Shown here: positions 1 through 11,614 of the stretch, in pieces
How positions within the stretch are numbered: position 1 is the first letter of the stretch
Layout of the letters: every line of letters begins with the position of its first letter
NCBI GenBank assembly: GCA_963989385.1
Contig: OZ022502.1
Span: 50,523,454 to 50,587,453, forward strand
Direction: 5' to 3'
DNA from: Ctena decussata
Lineage: Eukaryota > Mollusca > Bivalvia > Lucinida > Lucinidae
DNA: 64,000 nt
Position numbers and translations under genes: made by a program
The notes under the pieces: generated by a model
Seen by the model: only the letters and a program-made list of their open reading frames with translations
Database searches by the model: none
Told to the model about the DNA's origin: nothing

Positions 1-349
1 GAATTGTCCCCGTTTTTATTCCATTTCTCACAGATATAGCCTCCATATTCTATCTTATATCACTGATTTATCAATAAAATTTCATACGTTTTACTTGCCA
101 CTATGTTTTCAAATGTATTTTCCATTGCATACAACTGTATTTTCATTGTATCTTTTTACTTTTCATTGCTGATAACTTCCATGGTATGTTTTCAATATAA
201 TTTCATTTCCATGATGTTTTCACTGCCTTTATATTTCCATGGTACGCTTACTGTTATTTCATTTCCACTGAATCATTTTCACTGTAATTTCATTTCACTG
301 CAATTTTCTTGAGAGAGTAACAAATTCATTGCATGTTTTCTCAATCATC

Positions 350-556
350 AGAGCTCTAGATAAGAGGGCGTATTTGGTGATAATTAGGGATAATGTTTGT
401 TAATTCTGCATAAAAACATATGTTGTGACCCCTCATCTGAACCGTCTCGACGAGACGGTTCAGATGAGGGGTCACAACATATGGTTTCGATGAGAAATAA
501 GAAAAATTATCCTTAATTATCATCAAATACGCCCTCTTATCTAGAGCTCTGATCAT
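350..556. repeat. Palindromic MITE, 'GTGACCCCTCAT' foldback family
   Basis: This is a foldback of about 205 bp. GAGCTCTAGATAAGAGGGCG at the left is matched by the inverse at 537-555. The centre at 429-480 is a near-perfect hairpin around ACCGTCTCGACGAGACGGT. Other copies are at 17045, 49287 and 54565. The ORFs here are by-products of the palindrome. Confidence 0.85.
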
Positions 557-1349
557 TGTATTACATACTTTCCACTTCCTTTCATGGAATGCTTTTACTG
601 CAAATGTATTTCCATAGTTCATTTTCTCTGTTAGTTTTTTTCAAAACTGTGGTTCCTGTATTTTTTTGTTTTCAGTGCTTCACTTTTCACATTATTAAGC
701 ATGAAACTGATGTCCTTTTATGCCATAATCATTTAAAAGTTTTGTCTGTTGAAATTGCTATCTTACTATTTCTTACTATCACAGTTTTGAAGGTCATTCA
801 CCTTATAAGCATAAATAAAAATCCAAACTAGTCATACCGTAAATTTCAATTTCGGTTTATAATTATTCAACATTTCATACATTTTGGTGATAAATATCTA
901 ATTCATGCAAATTTTGTATCTTCCATTTATTTGCCTTTTTCAGAAAAGGTGAAAAACATTCTGATGCATTTCAAACAATTCCTGAAATATTTTTGGTATT
1001 GAAACTTAAGATTTACAAATCTGCAAAGTATGAATTTTGGTAATTCAATTCTCATGGAAGATTGAACAATAAATTATTATTGCATTCTAACAATAAAAGA
1101 TTTAAACCAATTAATTATGATCATTCTATACTTTTTAATACTTGTACAAATATCCCAGACCATCAAATCTCAAACTTTTGTCCTTTCAAAAATACATACA
1201 CATACAATTAAAAAATGGAATTCCATGAAATGCTATGTCTCCTTGTCTGGCCACTGTCCCAAAGTAGCTAAACTAGAAAACTTGATGCAAATTTTACGCC
1301 CCCGCCAACAACACCAGAAAATACAGACGAGACAAAAAAAATATGAATG
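557..1349. other. AT-rich non-coding stretch
   Basis: There is no convincing exon, RNA gene or defined repeat. The left end of the window (1-349) is similar, with loosely repeated TTTTCA/TTTCATT words between about 100 and 320. It is presumably 3' intron sequence of the dystrophin gene. Confidence 0.5.
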
Positions 1350-1578
1350 TACCTTAACCCATTCCATTTGGGATACCCCTTTCTGGGCAAACAATTTGGA
1401 TCCAAATCAGGCCCCACAAACGTGAGGCCTGATCTGAGATCCAAACTGTTTGCTGCCTAGACATCATTTCTACAAGAGTTGGATAGACCAATATTGTCAA
1501 AATATTTTTGCTTTTTGATGCAGATGACAATTTCAGCGGACAACAAAAAATACCCAGAATGCAATGGGATAATTAGAA
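1350..1578. repeat. Interspersed repeat with GGATCCAGATCAGGCCCCA hairpin
   Basis: The copy contains TTTGGATCCAAATCAGGCCC and its inverse around ACAAACGTGAGG, then a conserved tail ending ACCCAGAATGCAATGGG. Close copies are at 24570-24787 and 40520-40742, so it is a mobile family of about 225 bp. Confidence 0.8.
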
Positions 1579-1990
1579 TCAATATTTTTAATCTACATAC
1601 ATCATTTCCTCCTGTCTAATTAGATTCTGACCAAACATGTAAACAAATGATACATCATAATTTTACAAGTTTATAATGACCAATCAAATATAAATTTTTC
1701 TGTCAACATGGACAAATGAGGTGACCCGAGGTTTAACAAGAAGGTTGACATGATTCGAGGTCATGCAGTGTCCAGTTTAACATGGCAATTTTGTATGCAG
1801 AATCATGTCTCTCAACTGGCTGTTCTAAAATAATTGCGGTCAGAAAAATAAACATCAATAAGTAGTTATGATTTATTATGATCTATGAACCAGTCTAGTG
1901 ACTGACCATTTATCAGTTAAGCAAACTCCTAATCCTTAAACTGTCAAAATAAGAAGACATCAAAATTTATGATTTACGACTACAAAATTT

Positions 1991-4240
1991 CAACAAGAGC
2001 TCCGCAAGAGGGGCAATATACACCCATTTCTGAATGTTTGCACCGTTTCATCCTTGTCTACATTGCTATCAAGTTTATCAAGACATTCCAAACATTAAGG
2101 TTCACAAAAGAAAAGCCTTAAAAAAGTAATCAAAGGGATGTTACTAAAAAAAAATAAGGAAGGGGAAGCAATTATTATTTTATTAGACATACTGTCTCAA
2201 CCTAATACAAACTGCTATAAAGTTTTGTCCGTCAAGATATTCCATAATTTTATGGTTTCCTAGTTATGACTTGCCCAATAATAGCCATAGAAATTAATCA
2301 AAGGGATGTAACTCCAAAAATAAGGAAGGGGGAGCAATTATTCTTATATAAGACACACAGCATCAACCTAATACACATTGCTATAAATTTTCATCAAGAT
2401 ATTCCATACAGCTGCCTACTTATCGCTTGCATAAGAATAGCCTCAGAAAATATTCTAAACCATTCTACTCCAAAAACTAGAAAATTGTGTCTGTAAGACA
2501 CTAATGATGCCCCCGTGCAGCGCCTGTCACATGACATGTATATCCATAAAACACCTACAAAGAATCCACTGAGAACATACCCTACCATGTAAAATATTGC
2601 CCAAAATAACTAAGTTCAAAAGGCTGTCATCTATCAAAATTAGTTCTAGATCTATCAAAATGCCTCATGCATATCTTCGAATATGTCCACAATTTGTAGA
2701 CAAGGTTTGAAAAAGATCCATTGAAAACTGTGGAGCAAATTGATACATAAACACAATACTCTACAATGCAAAAATTTCCCTGGACTGACTAAGTTCAAAA
2801 GGCCATAATTCTGTCAAAATTAGTTCTAAATCCAACAAAAACCCACATGCATATCTTCAATACATTCACAGCATGTATGCAAGGTTTGAAAAAGTTCCAT
2901 TGAAAACTGTTAGAGGAGATGATTACACAAACTCTATACCCTACAATGCAAAGATTTGCCTAAAATGACTAAGTTCAAAAGGCCGTAATTCTGTCAAAAT
3001 TCATTCTAGGTCCAACAAAATTCCACATGCACATCTTCAATATGTTCAAAACATGTATGCAAGGTTTGAAAAAGATCCATTGAAAACTGTGAGAGGAGTT
3101 GATTACACAAACTCTATACCCTTCAATGCAAAGATTTGCCTAAAATGACTAAGTTCAAAAGGCCGTAATTCTGTCAAAATTAATTCCAGGTCCAACAAAA
3201 ACCCACATGCACATCTTCAATATGTCCAAAACATGTATGCAAGGTTTGAAAAAGATCCATTGAAAACTGTGGGAGGAATTGATTACACAAACTCTATACC
3301 CTACAATACAAAAATTTGCCTAAAATGACTAAGTTCAAAAGGCCGTAATTCTGTCAAAATTAATTTATGCTCCATCAAAAATCCACATGCACATCTTCAA
3401 TATGTCCCAAACATGTATGCAAAGTTTGAAAAAGATCCATTGAAAACTGTGGGAGGAGTTGATTACACAAACTCTCTACTATAAAGCGTGACGAACAGAC
3501 AGACGGACAGACAGACAGGGGCAAATCTTAATGCCCCCTGACTATCGTCACGGGGGCATAATAAGTAAGAGGAGGCAATCGTTCTTATATGTGACATATC
3601 ATGTCAACCTAATATACATTACTATGAAGTTTCATCACAATAGTCCAAAGGGTTGGTTAGATATGAGGTGTACAAATATAGTCTGACAAAATAATCAAAC
3701 GGAGGTAACTCAAAATCTAACAAAAGGGGAGTAACCATTCTTGTATGACACATCTTAACCTCATACACATTGGTATAAAATTTCATCATGATATTCCAAA
3801 GAGTAATCAAGTTATGGAATGCTACAGAATCGCCATACAAACTGCCATAGTCAAGTTTTTTCAAAGGGCTGTAACACTGCTAAAAATCATCGAAGCGTAA
3901 CCTCCAAATAATATGCTCTACTCCATGTTGTAGTCTTACTATTTACGAAGTTTCAGCTTAATTGCATGAAAACTGTAGGAGGAGTTATCCGGAAACAAAC
4001 ACCCCGAAATTTCTAAGTAAAGGTCTGTAACTCCGCAAAAAATCATTGGAGTGTAACCTCAAAATGACATGCCCTGGTCCACCTCATAGTCTTACTATAT
4101 ACCAAGTTTCAGCTTGATCTAATGTAAACTGTAGGAGGAGTTATCCGGAAACGAAAAGTTTACGCCGGCCGGGTGGACGGACAGACGGACGGACACCAGC
4201 GCCATAACAATACAAGTCCCGTTTTTCAAACGGCGTATAA
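1991..4240 (+). mobile_element. Pearl-like non-autonomous element, split by a second insertion
   Basis: The left end is CAACAAGAGCTCCGCAAGAG. The right end is a GACGGACAGACGGACGGAC tract followed by a small hairpin (CCCGTTTTTCAAACGG) and CGTATAAAAAG. Between them are diverged tandem units of about 165 bp that start with TCAAAGGGATGTAACTCC-like sequence. The same two ends, inverted, bound 41398-42612. The array is interrupted at 2508-3560 by another element. The architecture resembles bivalve pearl elements, now often grouped with Helitron-related sequences. Confidence 0.7.
2508..3560 (+). mobile_element. Nested pearl-like element with five 180-bp tandem units
   Basis: It is bounded by TGCCCCCGTG at 2508 and CACGGGGGCA at 3549-3558. 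AAGTTCAAAAGGC recurs at about 2612, 2792, 2972, 3152 and 3332, an exact 180-bp period, with later units closest to each other. It ends in a GACAGACGGACAGACAGACA tract and a terminal hairpin. It sits inside the 1991-4240 element. Confidence 0.8.
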
Positions 4241-4284
4241 AAAGTATTTCGTTCAAGTGATATCCTATTGAGAAATTTTGAAGA

Positions 4285-4380
4285 TTAACAGGCAGACAGT
4301 GAAGATCCAGATGAGGCAGATCATTTATGATGAACCATGAACCTACTCATCTGGATCTATGCTGTTTACAAATTCAACTA
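4285..4380. repeat. Partial hairpin repeat, GATCCAGATGAGG family
   Basis: GATCCAGATGAGGCAGATCA and its inverse ACTCATCTGGATCTATGCTG form an imperfect hairpin. It is a diverged member of the family at 28298, 33507 and 35474. Confidence 0.5.
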
Positions 4381-4610
4381 TTTTCAACTATTTTATATGC
4401 TTATATGTGTTGAACACTCAGACAGAAAAATTAAGACAAACATTTTTCATACAACACTCAAATAAGATATAACAGACTTGCCTAAATTCTGCTATGGAAG
4501 AGTCCATTATTGGGAGCAGAAAAGTATTGTTTCAAGTCCAAAAACACAGTTATAATAGCATTCTACACCACTGTTTATACTTCAAGGCCAGATGAAACAG
4601 AATCAAATAT

Positions 4611-4876
4611 TTAAGGTGAATGAGTACACTTTCAGCGGGAGCCACTCTACCATTTTCATCTATCCTGCATTCTCAATGGGCGTCAACTCTGACAAGAAAG
4701 AATTTGCTCCACTAGGAGCAAATTCTTTCTTGTAAGAGTAGACCCGAATTTGGAAAGGCTTCATTGTCCAGGAAAGAAAACAGGAAGTCACAAGTTTTGG
4801 AGTAAAGCGAAGTCACAAAGTTGCTTCCCTTTGTAAAAATTTTGGAAAAGCATGGAAATGTACCCATATACCTTAA
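4611..4876. repeat. MITE, GGAGCAAATTC foldback family
   Basis: It is bounded by TTAAGGTGAATG and ACCTTAA. The centre is the perfect palindrome GAATTTGCTCC-ACTA-GGAGCAAATTC. Other copies are at 5772, 6436, 20232, 34248, 38889, 47885 and 54890. Confidence 0.85.
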
Positions 4877-5771
4877 AATATATTGTTCTGAGCTTCAATA
4901 AGTCCAGTTTCAACAACAAAAAGAAAACATAATCAAAGCACTTCAGAATTATGACTTATAACTTAAACTTTAATATGCAAATGTTTTTAACTCTTATCCT
5001 TATTCCAAAGCTTAAACCTTTCCTAATTTAAACAGATTATAGAAGAAGGCGAACAAGCCTTGCTTTTGCCGACACAAGAATTTTAATTCTATGTGACTGT
5101 AAAACCAAGATTTGGCCAGCCTACAATGACCTTAGTTGAACGCCAATGATCTAAGGACAAAGCAAACACTAGCACTAATCATTTACATTTACAAAACACT
5201 ATTATCAAGTCAAACCATTGACTCAACTATAACTGTAACTGCAGTTCAAATCCTAATTCAAATATAGCTGCAACTCAAACCATAACTTGGCAACAAGTTA
5301 AATGACTTTCTTCCATACTTAAGAAAAATATTGTTAATTCTTGTCACTTTACTGTCCAGCCACATTTAGTTGTTAACCTATAGTATAGCTGCAACTGCAA
5401 CTTTGGCATTCAAATCCTAAATCAACCTCAATCTTGGGAATAAGTTAACTTTCTTCCAAACTCAAGGGAGAAAATAATTTAATTCCTGTTACTAGACTGT
5501 CCATTTCCACTCAGTCATTGGACCCTGTAAGTTCATCCCTTTCCAATGACATATCAATTACTCCCCCCACTTACAAAATAATGGATTACTGTCCTTAATC
5601 CCTCCACCTACCATTACAATAATCTTAATCCACTGATATCAAATACAACTACATCAAGAATAATGTTTCTAATCCACTTAAGAGGTGATCTGCCTTTTCA
5701 TATGATACTTGAAATCTTCTGAAAATGGACTGTTTAATTATATTTGATATGTCTGTGAATTTCCACATCAG
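4877..5771. other. AT-rich non-coding stretch
   Basis: No exon is seen. Between about 5200 and 5500 there is a loose, decayed repetition of TGCAACT/CAAATCCTAA words at roughly 150-bp spacing, perhaps an old tandem repeat. Confidence 0.4.
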
Positions 5772-5980
5772 TGTCAGGAGAAGTAACTCTACCATTTTCA
5801 ATTCCCCCCTCACCCCTCTTCTCGATAGGGGTCAACTCTTAAAGAATAGAATTTGCCCCTCAAATTCTAATTCAAATTCTGAAAAGGCTTCTTTGACCAG
5901 GGAAGCAAACAGGAAGTCAATAAAAGTTGTCTCCCTTAGTAAAAATAGTGAAAAACAGAAGAGTACATATACACCTTAAG
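5772..5980. repeat. MITE, GGAGCAAATTC family, damaged copy
   Basis: It has the family layout and the ACACCTTAA right end. The central palindrome is broken: the left arm reads GAATTTGCCCC and the right arm is degraded to short CAAATTCT repeats. Confidence 0.7.
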
Positions 5981-6435
5981 CTGGCATATTTGATCAGTCT
6001 AGACTCAGATGGGCATCAGCCCAGTCTGATCAGTATTCCCAGCTTGCCATGATCAAATCTCTCCATCCTTATTAGGTCCTCAAGTGGGTCAGGAAAGCTA
6101 CCGAAGCTCTTTTGGATCTGCCAATGGAGTCAACTGTTGATTCAAATTCGTGATAAAACTCTATGGCATAATAGAAAACTTGGGAAACTGTCCTGTGAAA
6201 ATTCACACATCTCCTCAAGCTGTCCTGATGACATTACACTGGTTATCTTGTCACAGGCTTTTCAAAGTGAAACTATAGCTTCCTTTTACAAAGATACTCT
6301 TGTAACTTTCAGTAGAACATTGTTATCATTGATGATAACATCTTTAAATGGGTGGTTGTCTCTCACCTCTCTAAGGGCATTAAACGTGAGGACACAATGC
6401 TGATTTGTTATTTCTTCAGTTTTCACCCACACAAT

Positions 6436-6626
6436 CTTAAGGTGAATGGGTACACCCCCGTGTTTTTCAGTCATTTTTATAATGGGAGACAACTTTTGTG
6501 ACCCTTTTTTTAGTTCCCTGAGCAAGAAAATCTTCCTAGAAGGGGTCTACTCTTAAAAGAAAGAATTTGCTCCCATTGGAGCAATGGTATAGCTGTTTCC
6601 CTTGAAAGTGTACCAATACACCTTAA
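6436..6626. repeat. MITE, GGAGCAAATTC family, internally deleted
   Basis: It has both ends (CTTAAGGTGAATG and ACACCTTAA) and the left half of the core (AAAGAATTTGCTCC). Most of the right arm is missing; the copy jumps from GGAGCAATGG to the terminal part. Confidence 0.75.
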
Positions 6627-7108
6627 GGGTATTTCTTCTGTTTCTGCTGTGGACACAGAAGAGCTGGGATATAATTCTGATAATTTTTTTTTTTCATAAA
6701 AACATATTCTGCCATCCCTCACCCCATCCCCTCCCTTTCTCCCACCCCCATCCCATACAAATCACCAACTCCCCTTTATTTGTATGTCTGTTACATATAG
6801 ATAAAGCTGTAGCGACAACCACACAATATCACTTCCAATGTTAGCTCTTTCACATTGAACAACTAAATCACCAAAATAGGCAACTTCAAAATTTCTATAT
6901 ATCACAAAGTTTCGCTGAAGATGAAATGGACTAGTCAAGACACTTTCTTAATTCTGATTCCATTGACTATAAAATCTCATCCTGATCTCCTGTACCGTAT
7001 CTCATGGGGTGACTAAAATCTACAGATGCACTCTTCCATGGAATACAATATACTGCAATTACACTTGTTTTCATCCTTCTCTTCTGTCATTTAATAACTA
7101 TTCCAAAT

Positions 7109-7345
7109 GAGCTGTGACAGGACAAAACCAACAAAGTGGTTGTGCGACCAGCGCAGACTCAGATCAGCCTGGGCATCTGCCCAGTCTGATCAGATTCTTC
7201 ACTGTCCGCATGGAGGTGGCTTAGTCCCTTAGCTACCCTTTAAGGGCTTAGCGAAGAGTCTGATCGGACTGGGCGGATGTCCAGGCTGATCTGGGTCTGC
7301 ACTGGGTGCACAACCACTTTGTTTGTTTCCTCCTGTCGCGGCTTA
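7109..7345. repeat. 236-bp foldback MITE 'GAGCCGCGACACGA', copy 1
   Basis: Two arms of about 95 bp, each with CCAACAAAGTGGTTGTGCG and CAGATCAGCCTGGGCAT words, are inverted around a loop of about 45 bp. The termini are GAGCTGTGACAGGAC and CCTGTCGCGGCTTA. This is the commonest family in the window, with ten copies. Confidence 0.9.
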
Positions 7346-7579
7346 AATGTAAATAAACATAAAATACTGAATAAAATATGTTTCAAGGCAACATATTGCA
7401 TAAATGTGCAAAAATATTCCTCCCAGCCTTGTGGGCAACTGGATTATAATTTTTTTCCGTATATTTATCATATTTTTTCACAATTCCGAAATGCCTGCAG
7501 CTTCTTACATTTCTGTTTTATTTGGCAAATGTGGGAACCGTAATAATTCAGCTATTAGAAGGGTTATCTCCCTCTAGTA

Positions 7580-7850
7580 TGAAGCCAAGGTCGAGTGGTT
7601 AGAGTGGCTTGGTTATGGAGCAGAAAGTCGTCACAAGGTCATGAGATTGCGCCCCCGTTTCGCCATGCGACGAATGGAAACTCTCTCTGTCAACCCTGCA
7701 GTAAATGAGTGCCTGCTTCGAATCAGGGAAGGATAAGGCAGCCAAAGGAGAGGGAAGGGCTCAGATTTTCATTTGCTGTGCCCAAGTCACAGTGGGCCTC
7801 TAACCCCCACTGCCCCTACGGCTACTGGCTATGGGAAACCTTTACCTTTG
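7580..7850 (+). mobile_element. tRNA-derived SINE-like repeat
   Basis: GTCGAGTGGTTAGAGTGGC resembles a Pol III A box. GGTCATGAGATTGCGCCC, about 45 bp later, resembles the altered B box seen in many SINEs. The body and the tail (CCTTTACCTTTGGAACC) have no reading frame. It is not a tRNA gene, because the acceptor stem and cloverleaf are not closed. Confidence 0.55.
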
Positions 7851-7917
7851 GAACCAAACCAAATACCTTAATCAGTCCTGTTTAAAACTTCTGCTATAAT
7901 ATGTGTCTTTCCCCTGC

Positions 7918-7985
7918 TAAACCAACCCAAATAATCTAGATCTGTCTTATAAGACAGATCTAGATTTTTGGGGTTGTTTTGGAAG
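7918..7985. repeat. Short palindromic element around AGATCTGTCTTATAAGACAG
   Basis: This is a near-perfect hairpin with AACCAACCCAAATAATCTAG on the left and the inverse on the right. A diverged copy is at 54455-54520. A run of 14 C lies just after it. Confidence 0.65.
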
Positions 7986-8267
7986 GGACCCCCCCCCCCC
8001 CCACAATGGCCCCATCTTACAACCTAGTATGGTAAAAAACCTACAAACTGCTGGCTTATTGGCAAACTGTGCAGACCCTCATAAGACTTGAGGAGCAATC
8101 TCATACAGATTTATTCTGCTTGTTCAAGCACATAATTGCCCCAACACTTATCCATATTACAGTGCATTCACAAATTGTAGTTGTATTATGCACTGTTTCA
8201 CAAATTCACAAATTACAATTGTTTTATTCCATCAACAAGAACAGTTTTGCATACAAATTTCACTTTT

Positions 8268-8745
8268 AAAATCTCCTTAAAATTCAAATCTTCCAACTTC
8301 ATTTAAAATCCAACACTTTAAAGAACACTTAATCTCCGTTGTCATCATTCTAAAATTACAATGATTCGTATTTGATTTGTAATGAATTTGACATTTGTGC
8401 TTAGCACTAGTTTTACTTTGACTTTTTCTTTAAAATCCAAAACTTCCGAATTCATTTAAAACCTGGCACTTAACAGAACGCTTAACCTTATTGGTCATCA
8501 TTCTAAAATTACAATGATTGGTATTTGATTAGCTATGCTTGTTTATAGTCAAATTTGAAATTTATTGTTAACACTATTTTTATTTTTACTATTTCTTTAA
8601 AATCCAAAACTTCCAACTTCCAACTTCATTTAAAACCCACACTTAACAGAACACTTAACCATACTGGTCATCATTCTAAAATTACAATGATCGGTATTTG
8701 ATTAGCTATGGTTGTCAATAGTTAAATTTGAGATCAGTGTCCATT
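8268..8745. repeat. Three diverged tandem units of about 150-175 bp
   Basis: GTCATCATTCTAAAATTACA recurs at about 8341, 8493 and 8667, each followed by ATGAT-GTATTTGATT and preceded by AACTTCATTTAAAA. No coding potential is seen. Confidence 0.7.
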
Positions 8746-8769
8746 TAACAAATACCTTAAAAATACTTA

Positions 8770-8966
8770 ATATTGGGACAGATAGGCCTGAGCAAACAGT
8801 GCAGACCCATATCAGACTGCTCCTCAAGGAGCAGTCTGATCTGGGTCTACACTCTTTGCCACTACATAGGCTTATTTTTTATGCATAACTGCATTGAACA
8901 ACCAAACTGTTCAATTTTTAGAACAGTTACGGTAATTATTTTCGACGTCCCAATTTTTTTTAATTC
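8770..8966. repeat. MITE, CAGACTGCTCC foldback family
   Basis: It is bounded by TATTGGGACAGA and CGTCCCAATTTTT. The central hairpin is CAGACTGCTCC-TCAA-GGAGCAGTCTG. Full-length relatives are at 37363, 55216 and 57343, and core-only relatives at 10812, 22430, 23218, 35310 and 39463. Confidence 0.8.
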
Positions 8967-9357
8967 TTACGGTACTGCCAGTTAGTTTAGGTACCTTGTT
9001 CAAATACACTGACAATGGGGAGACTATTTGACACTATGCCGAAGAAAGGAGCATTAATGAAACTGTCAAAAAGGGCTTTTCTCCTAATTTTGGCTATTGT
9101 GGGCTTGAAAGGGTCTTAATTCTGATGGATGGAGGTGTGAAGGAATTTTAGAATCCCCACGGAAAGAACAATAGACAATAAACTTTGACTGGGCAAAAGT
9201 TGAACATGAAAAAGAGGTCCAAATGGATCTGATGGCACTGACCTTGATAATTTTTGACAGAATGACGCAAAACTGAGGAAACAACTCTTCTGCAGGGTGC
9301 CCACTCTTCTTTGGAAGCAAAATTCCATGACTTTTCCCTGACCAAACTTGTGAAAGT

Positions 9358-9372
9358 AGGTCACAGTGACCT
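9358..9372. promoter_or_regulatory. Perfect palindromic oestrogen-response-type element, copy 1
   Basis: AGGTCACAGTGACCT is identical to the vitellogenin-type consensus (AGGTCA, 3-bp spacer, TGACCT). Identical sites are at 9503-9517 and 9647-9661. Function is untested; the sites belong to a repeat. Confidence 0.5.
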
Positions 9373-9502
9373 AGTTTTGTTGGAGGTGACCTGGAGTGGT
9401 AAGGTGCATGCACTGATGGAGTTTCAATGTTCTGGGGCCAATGAAAAGAAAGATATGGAGCTGACCTCAAAAACTAAATATGTGGTACTTTTTCGTGAAA
9501 GT

Positions 9503-9517
9503 AGGTCACAGTGACCT
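9503..9517. promoter_or_regulatory. Perfect palindromic oestrogen-response-type element, copy 2
   Basis: This is the same 15-bp palindrome as at 9358, one tandem unit (145 bp) later. Confidence 0.5.
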
Positions 9518-9646
9518 AGTTCTGTTGGAGGTGACCTGGAGTGGTAAGGTGCATGCACTGATGAAGTTTGAATGTTCTGGGGCCTATAATAAGGGAGATA
9601 TGGGGCTGCAGATGAAAACTAAATATGTGGTACTTTTTGTGAAAGT

Positions 9647-9661
9647 AGGTCACAGTGACCT
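9647..9661. promoter_or_regulatory. Perfect palindromic oestrogen-response-type element, copy 3
   Basis: This is the same 15-bp palindrome, 144 bp after copy 2. The sequence 3' of it diverges from the other two units. Confidence 0.5.
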
Positions 9662-9835
9662 AGTTTTGTCGAAGCCAATTAGCATTTTGGTGGGGCATAT
9701 TGTGATGAAGTTTCAAGGTCCTAGGGTCAACCAAACTCAAGATATGGCTGTAAATGGACAGACGCACCAACACCAGGGTACAGTCCACTAAATATTCATA
9801 AGGACTTGCCCCGCCTATTTCGGGGAGAGCATTAG

Positions 9836-10805
9836 GTTTACATTGTAAGAGAGATGACGTCATCTGTCAATCATGCATGTTAGATTTCTTGCAGTATAAA
9901 AAAAGACCAACAAATGATAGTTACAAAAAGGCATATTTAATTGAGAAATATTTTACCAGAAGGAGATGGGGTTGATTTTGGTAACTGATCCCCTAGGAAA
10001 AAAGTATGCTCTTTTTTGGGGTACGATTCGGTGGTTGCCATACTCAGCCTAGCTTAGCGGCTCACTGAGATGGGAAGGCAGTGGATGTTTTCATCTCAAA
10101 TTGATAGGCTATGATGACACTTTAAAGCAAGACAGGTTTGGAAAACTTTGTATGTACAGTTTTGTAATAAAATGACCAGATGTTAACATTGTCGTCTATG
10201 GAAAATTAATGGTGGAATGCAACCACCAAATGGGCGACTATGTCTCGCTGACAGCAAGCCGGCCCGACAATAATATTGCTGACAGGTACTGTTTAAGGTA
10301 AATTTTGTGACAAGATCAACTGATGAAGAAATGCCTTTATATTATTTTGAGATAGTGGAACATTTTTTAACCTGCATCAGCAATAGAATGTTGCAATAGT
10401 AGGTAGACTCATAATATTCAGCCATGTAACACTATTAATTTCGAAGGTGCCAAGATGGCTTTTTATACAGATTAATATCACATTAACCATTCAATATTTT
10501 TGTTTTTCCACTTGACTTGGAATTTATAAGGAAGGTGTAACTTAATAAAGGAAAAATAAAGAATGGTACAAACAGTCCTTACTTATCCAGATTAAATCAT
10601 TAAGATTAGGGGGTATTTATTTCATAACCACTTAAACTTAGATTAGAAGGATATTTTAGCCCATTTTAACTTGGTATTACATATTAATATTTAAGCTTGA
10701 TTAAGTGGCTGTGTAATGGGTGTTAACATTTTGTTTGAAGAAGTTATGATTACATCAGATATGCAGTAGATTATTTATCCAAAATAATCAGAAATTTATT
10801 AAGTT
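9836..10805. other. Non-coding stretch, no feature recognised
   Basis: It is AT-rich and mostly unique, with no exon showing spectrin-repeat character on the minus strand and no obvious repeat. Confidence 0.4.
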
Positions 10806-10811
10806 TCAGCA

Positions 10812-10886
10812 ATGAGTGCAGCCCTTAATCAGACTGCTCCTACAGGAAGCAGTCTGATTAGGGCCTCCACTGTTTGCCTACATTTT
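10812..10886. repeat. Core hairpin of the CAGACTGCTCC MITE family
   Basis: AATCAGACTGCTCC-TACAG-GAAGCAGTCTGATT, flanked by CAGCCC and CACTGTTTGCC. The outer arms are missing. Confidence 0.65.
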
Positions 10887-11035
10887 TACTGTGCTCATAC
10901 GACAAGTAGATTTGCCCAAGTGCGAAAATACACAAACGGTTGGAATGTCCCAACACCTACTATAAATATTATAATCTTATTCGCCTACAGTAGCTTGTCA
11001 TTTTTTCTGAATGACAACTGAATCCATTTATCGAA

Positions 11036-11110
11036 GCAACAAGACCTGTCCATATGCAGGACAGCTCGCCTGACAGCAAGAACCTTGTCCATCACATAAA
11101 ATGGATAGAA
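11036..11110. repeat. Fragment of the 'AGCTCGCCTGACAGC' repeat
   Basis: GACCTGTCCATATGCAGGACAGCTCGCCTGAC is the start of a family that is longer at 43160-43305 and 63398-63563. Confidence 0.6.
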
Positions 11111-11614
11111 GGACAACCTAGCATTTTACGTCCTTGTCAACAGTATTTCAGTCATATAAGGACAATGGGTGGGTGGTAATAAAGGGTTCTGTTTCTATAC
11201 AACTGTTCGACCAGCAAATACTTTTCACATTTCTGGGTCCATCACAGAGGTGGTCATCTCAGTGGACCACAATTACTTGTTTGACATTGTTTAATAGTGA
11301 ACTGAAGTTTGTAATTTGATTCAGTTGGGCTTGAAATTAACTTCTTGTGTCCACACGATCTTGTCAGTCAGCTCGTTTAGTGATCTGATATCTTAATATG
11401 GACATACTGCTCCTGTTTAACATTTACATTCAGATTCAAACATCGTTAAATGATTTAAATGAAACCAAAGAGGCCGCCACAAATGATTATGTCTTTCCAG
11501 TACAATTAAGGCTTGACCAAACGCAGCCTGGCTTGGTCAAAACCAACAATTTTTCTGTCTCTTCTCACCAGTTAGCGGCCGGTGAATGCCTTGAAACTTT
11601 CAGAACAGAGGTCT

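Larger units (their letters stand above)
9320..9835 (+). mobile_element. Tandem-unit element (about 145-bp units) with terminal hairpin
   Basis: Three units carry GTGAAAGTAGGTCACAGTGA at 9351, 9496 and 9641, followed by GACCTGGAGTGGTAAGGTGC in the first two. Downstream are a GGACAGACGCACC tract and a hairpin CCCCGCCTATTTCGGGG at 9808-9824. The layout is the same as the pearl-like elements at 1991 and 15739. The overlapping ORFs on both strands are artefacts. Confidence 0.65.

Noticed and set aside
7580..7655. tRNA gene
   Set aside because: There are A- and B-box-like words, but no closed acceptor stem or proper cloverleaf, and a long repeat body follows. It is better explained as a SINE.
9084..9470. 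128-codon minus-strand ORF
   Set aside because: It lies in the tandem-unit repeat with overlapping ORFs in three frames, and has no spectrin-repeat or other family character.
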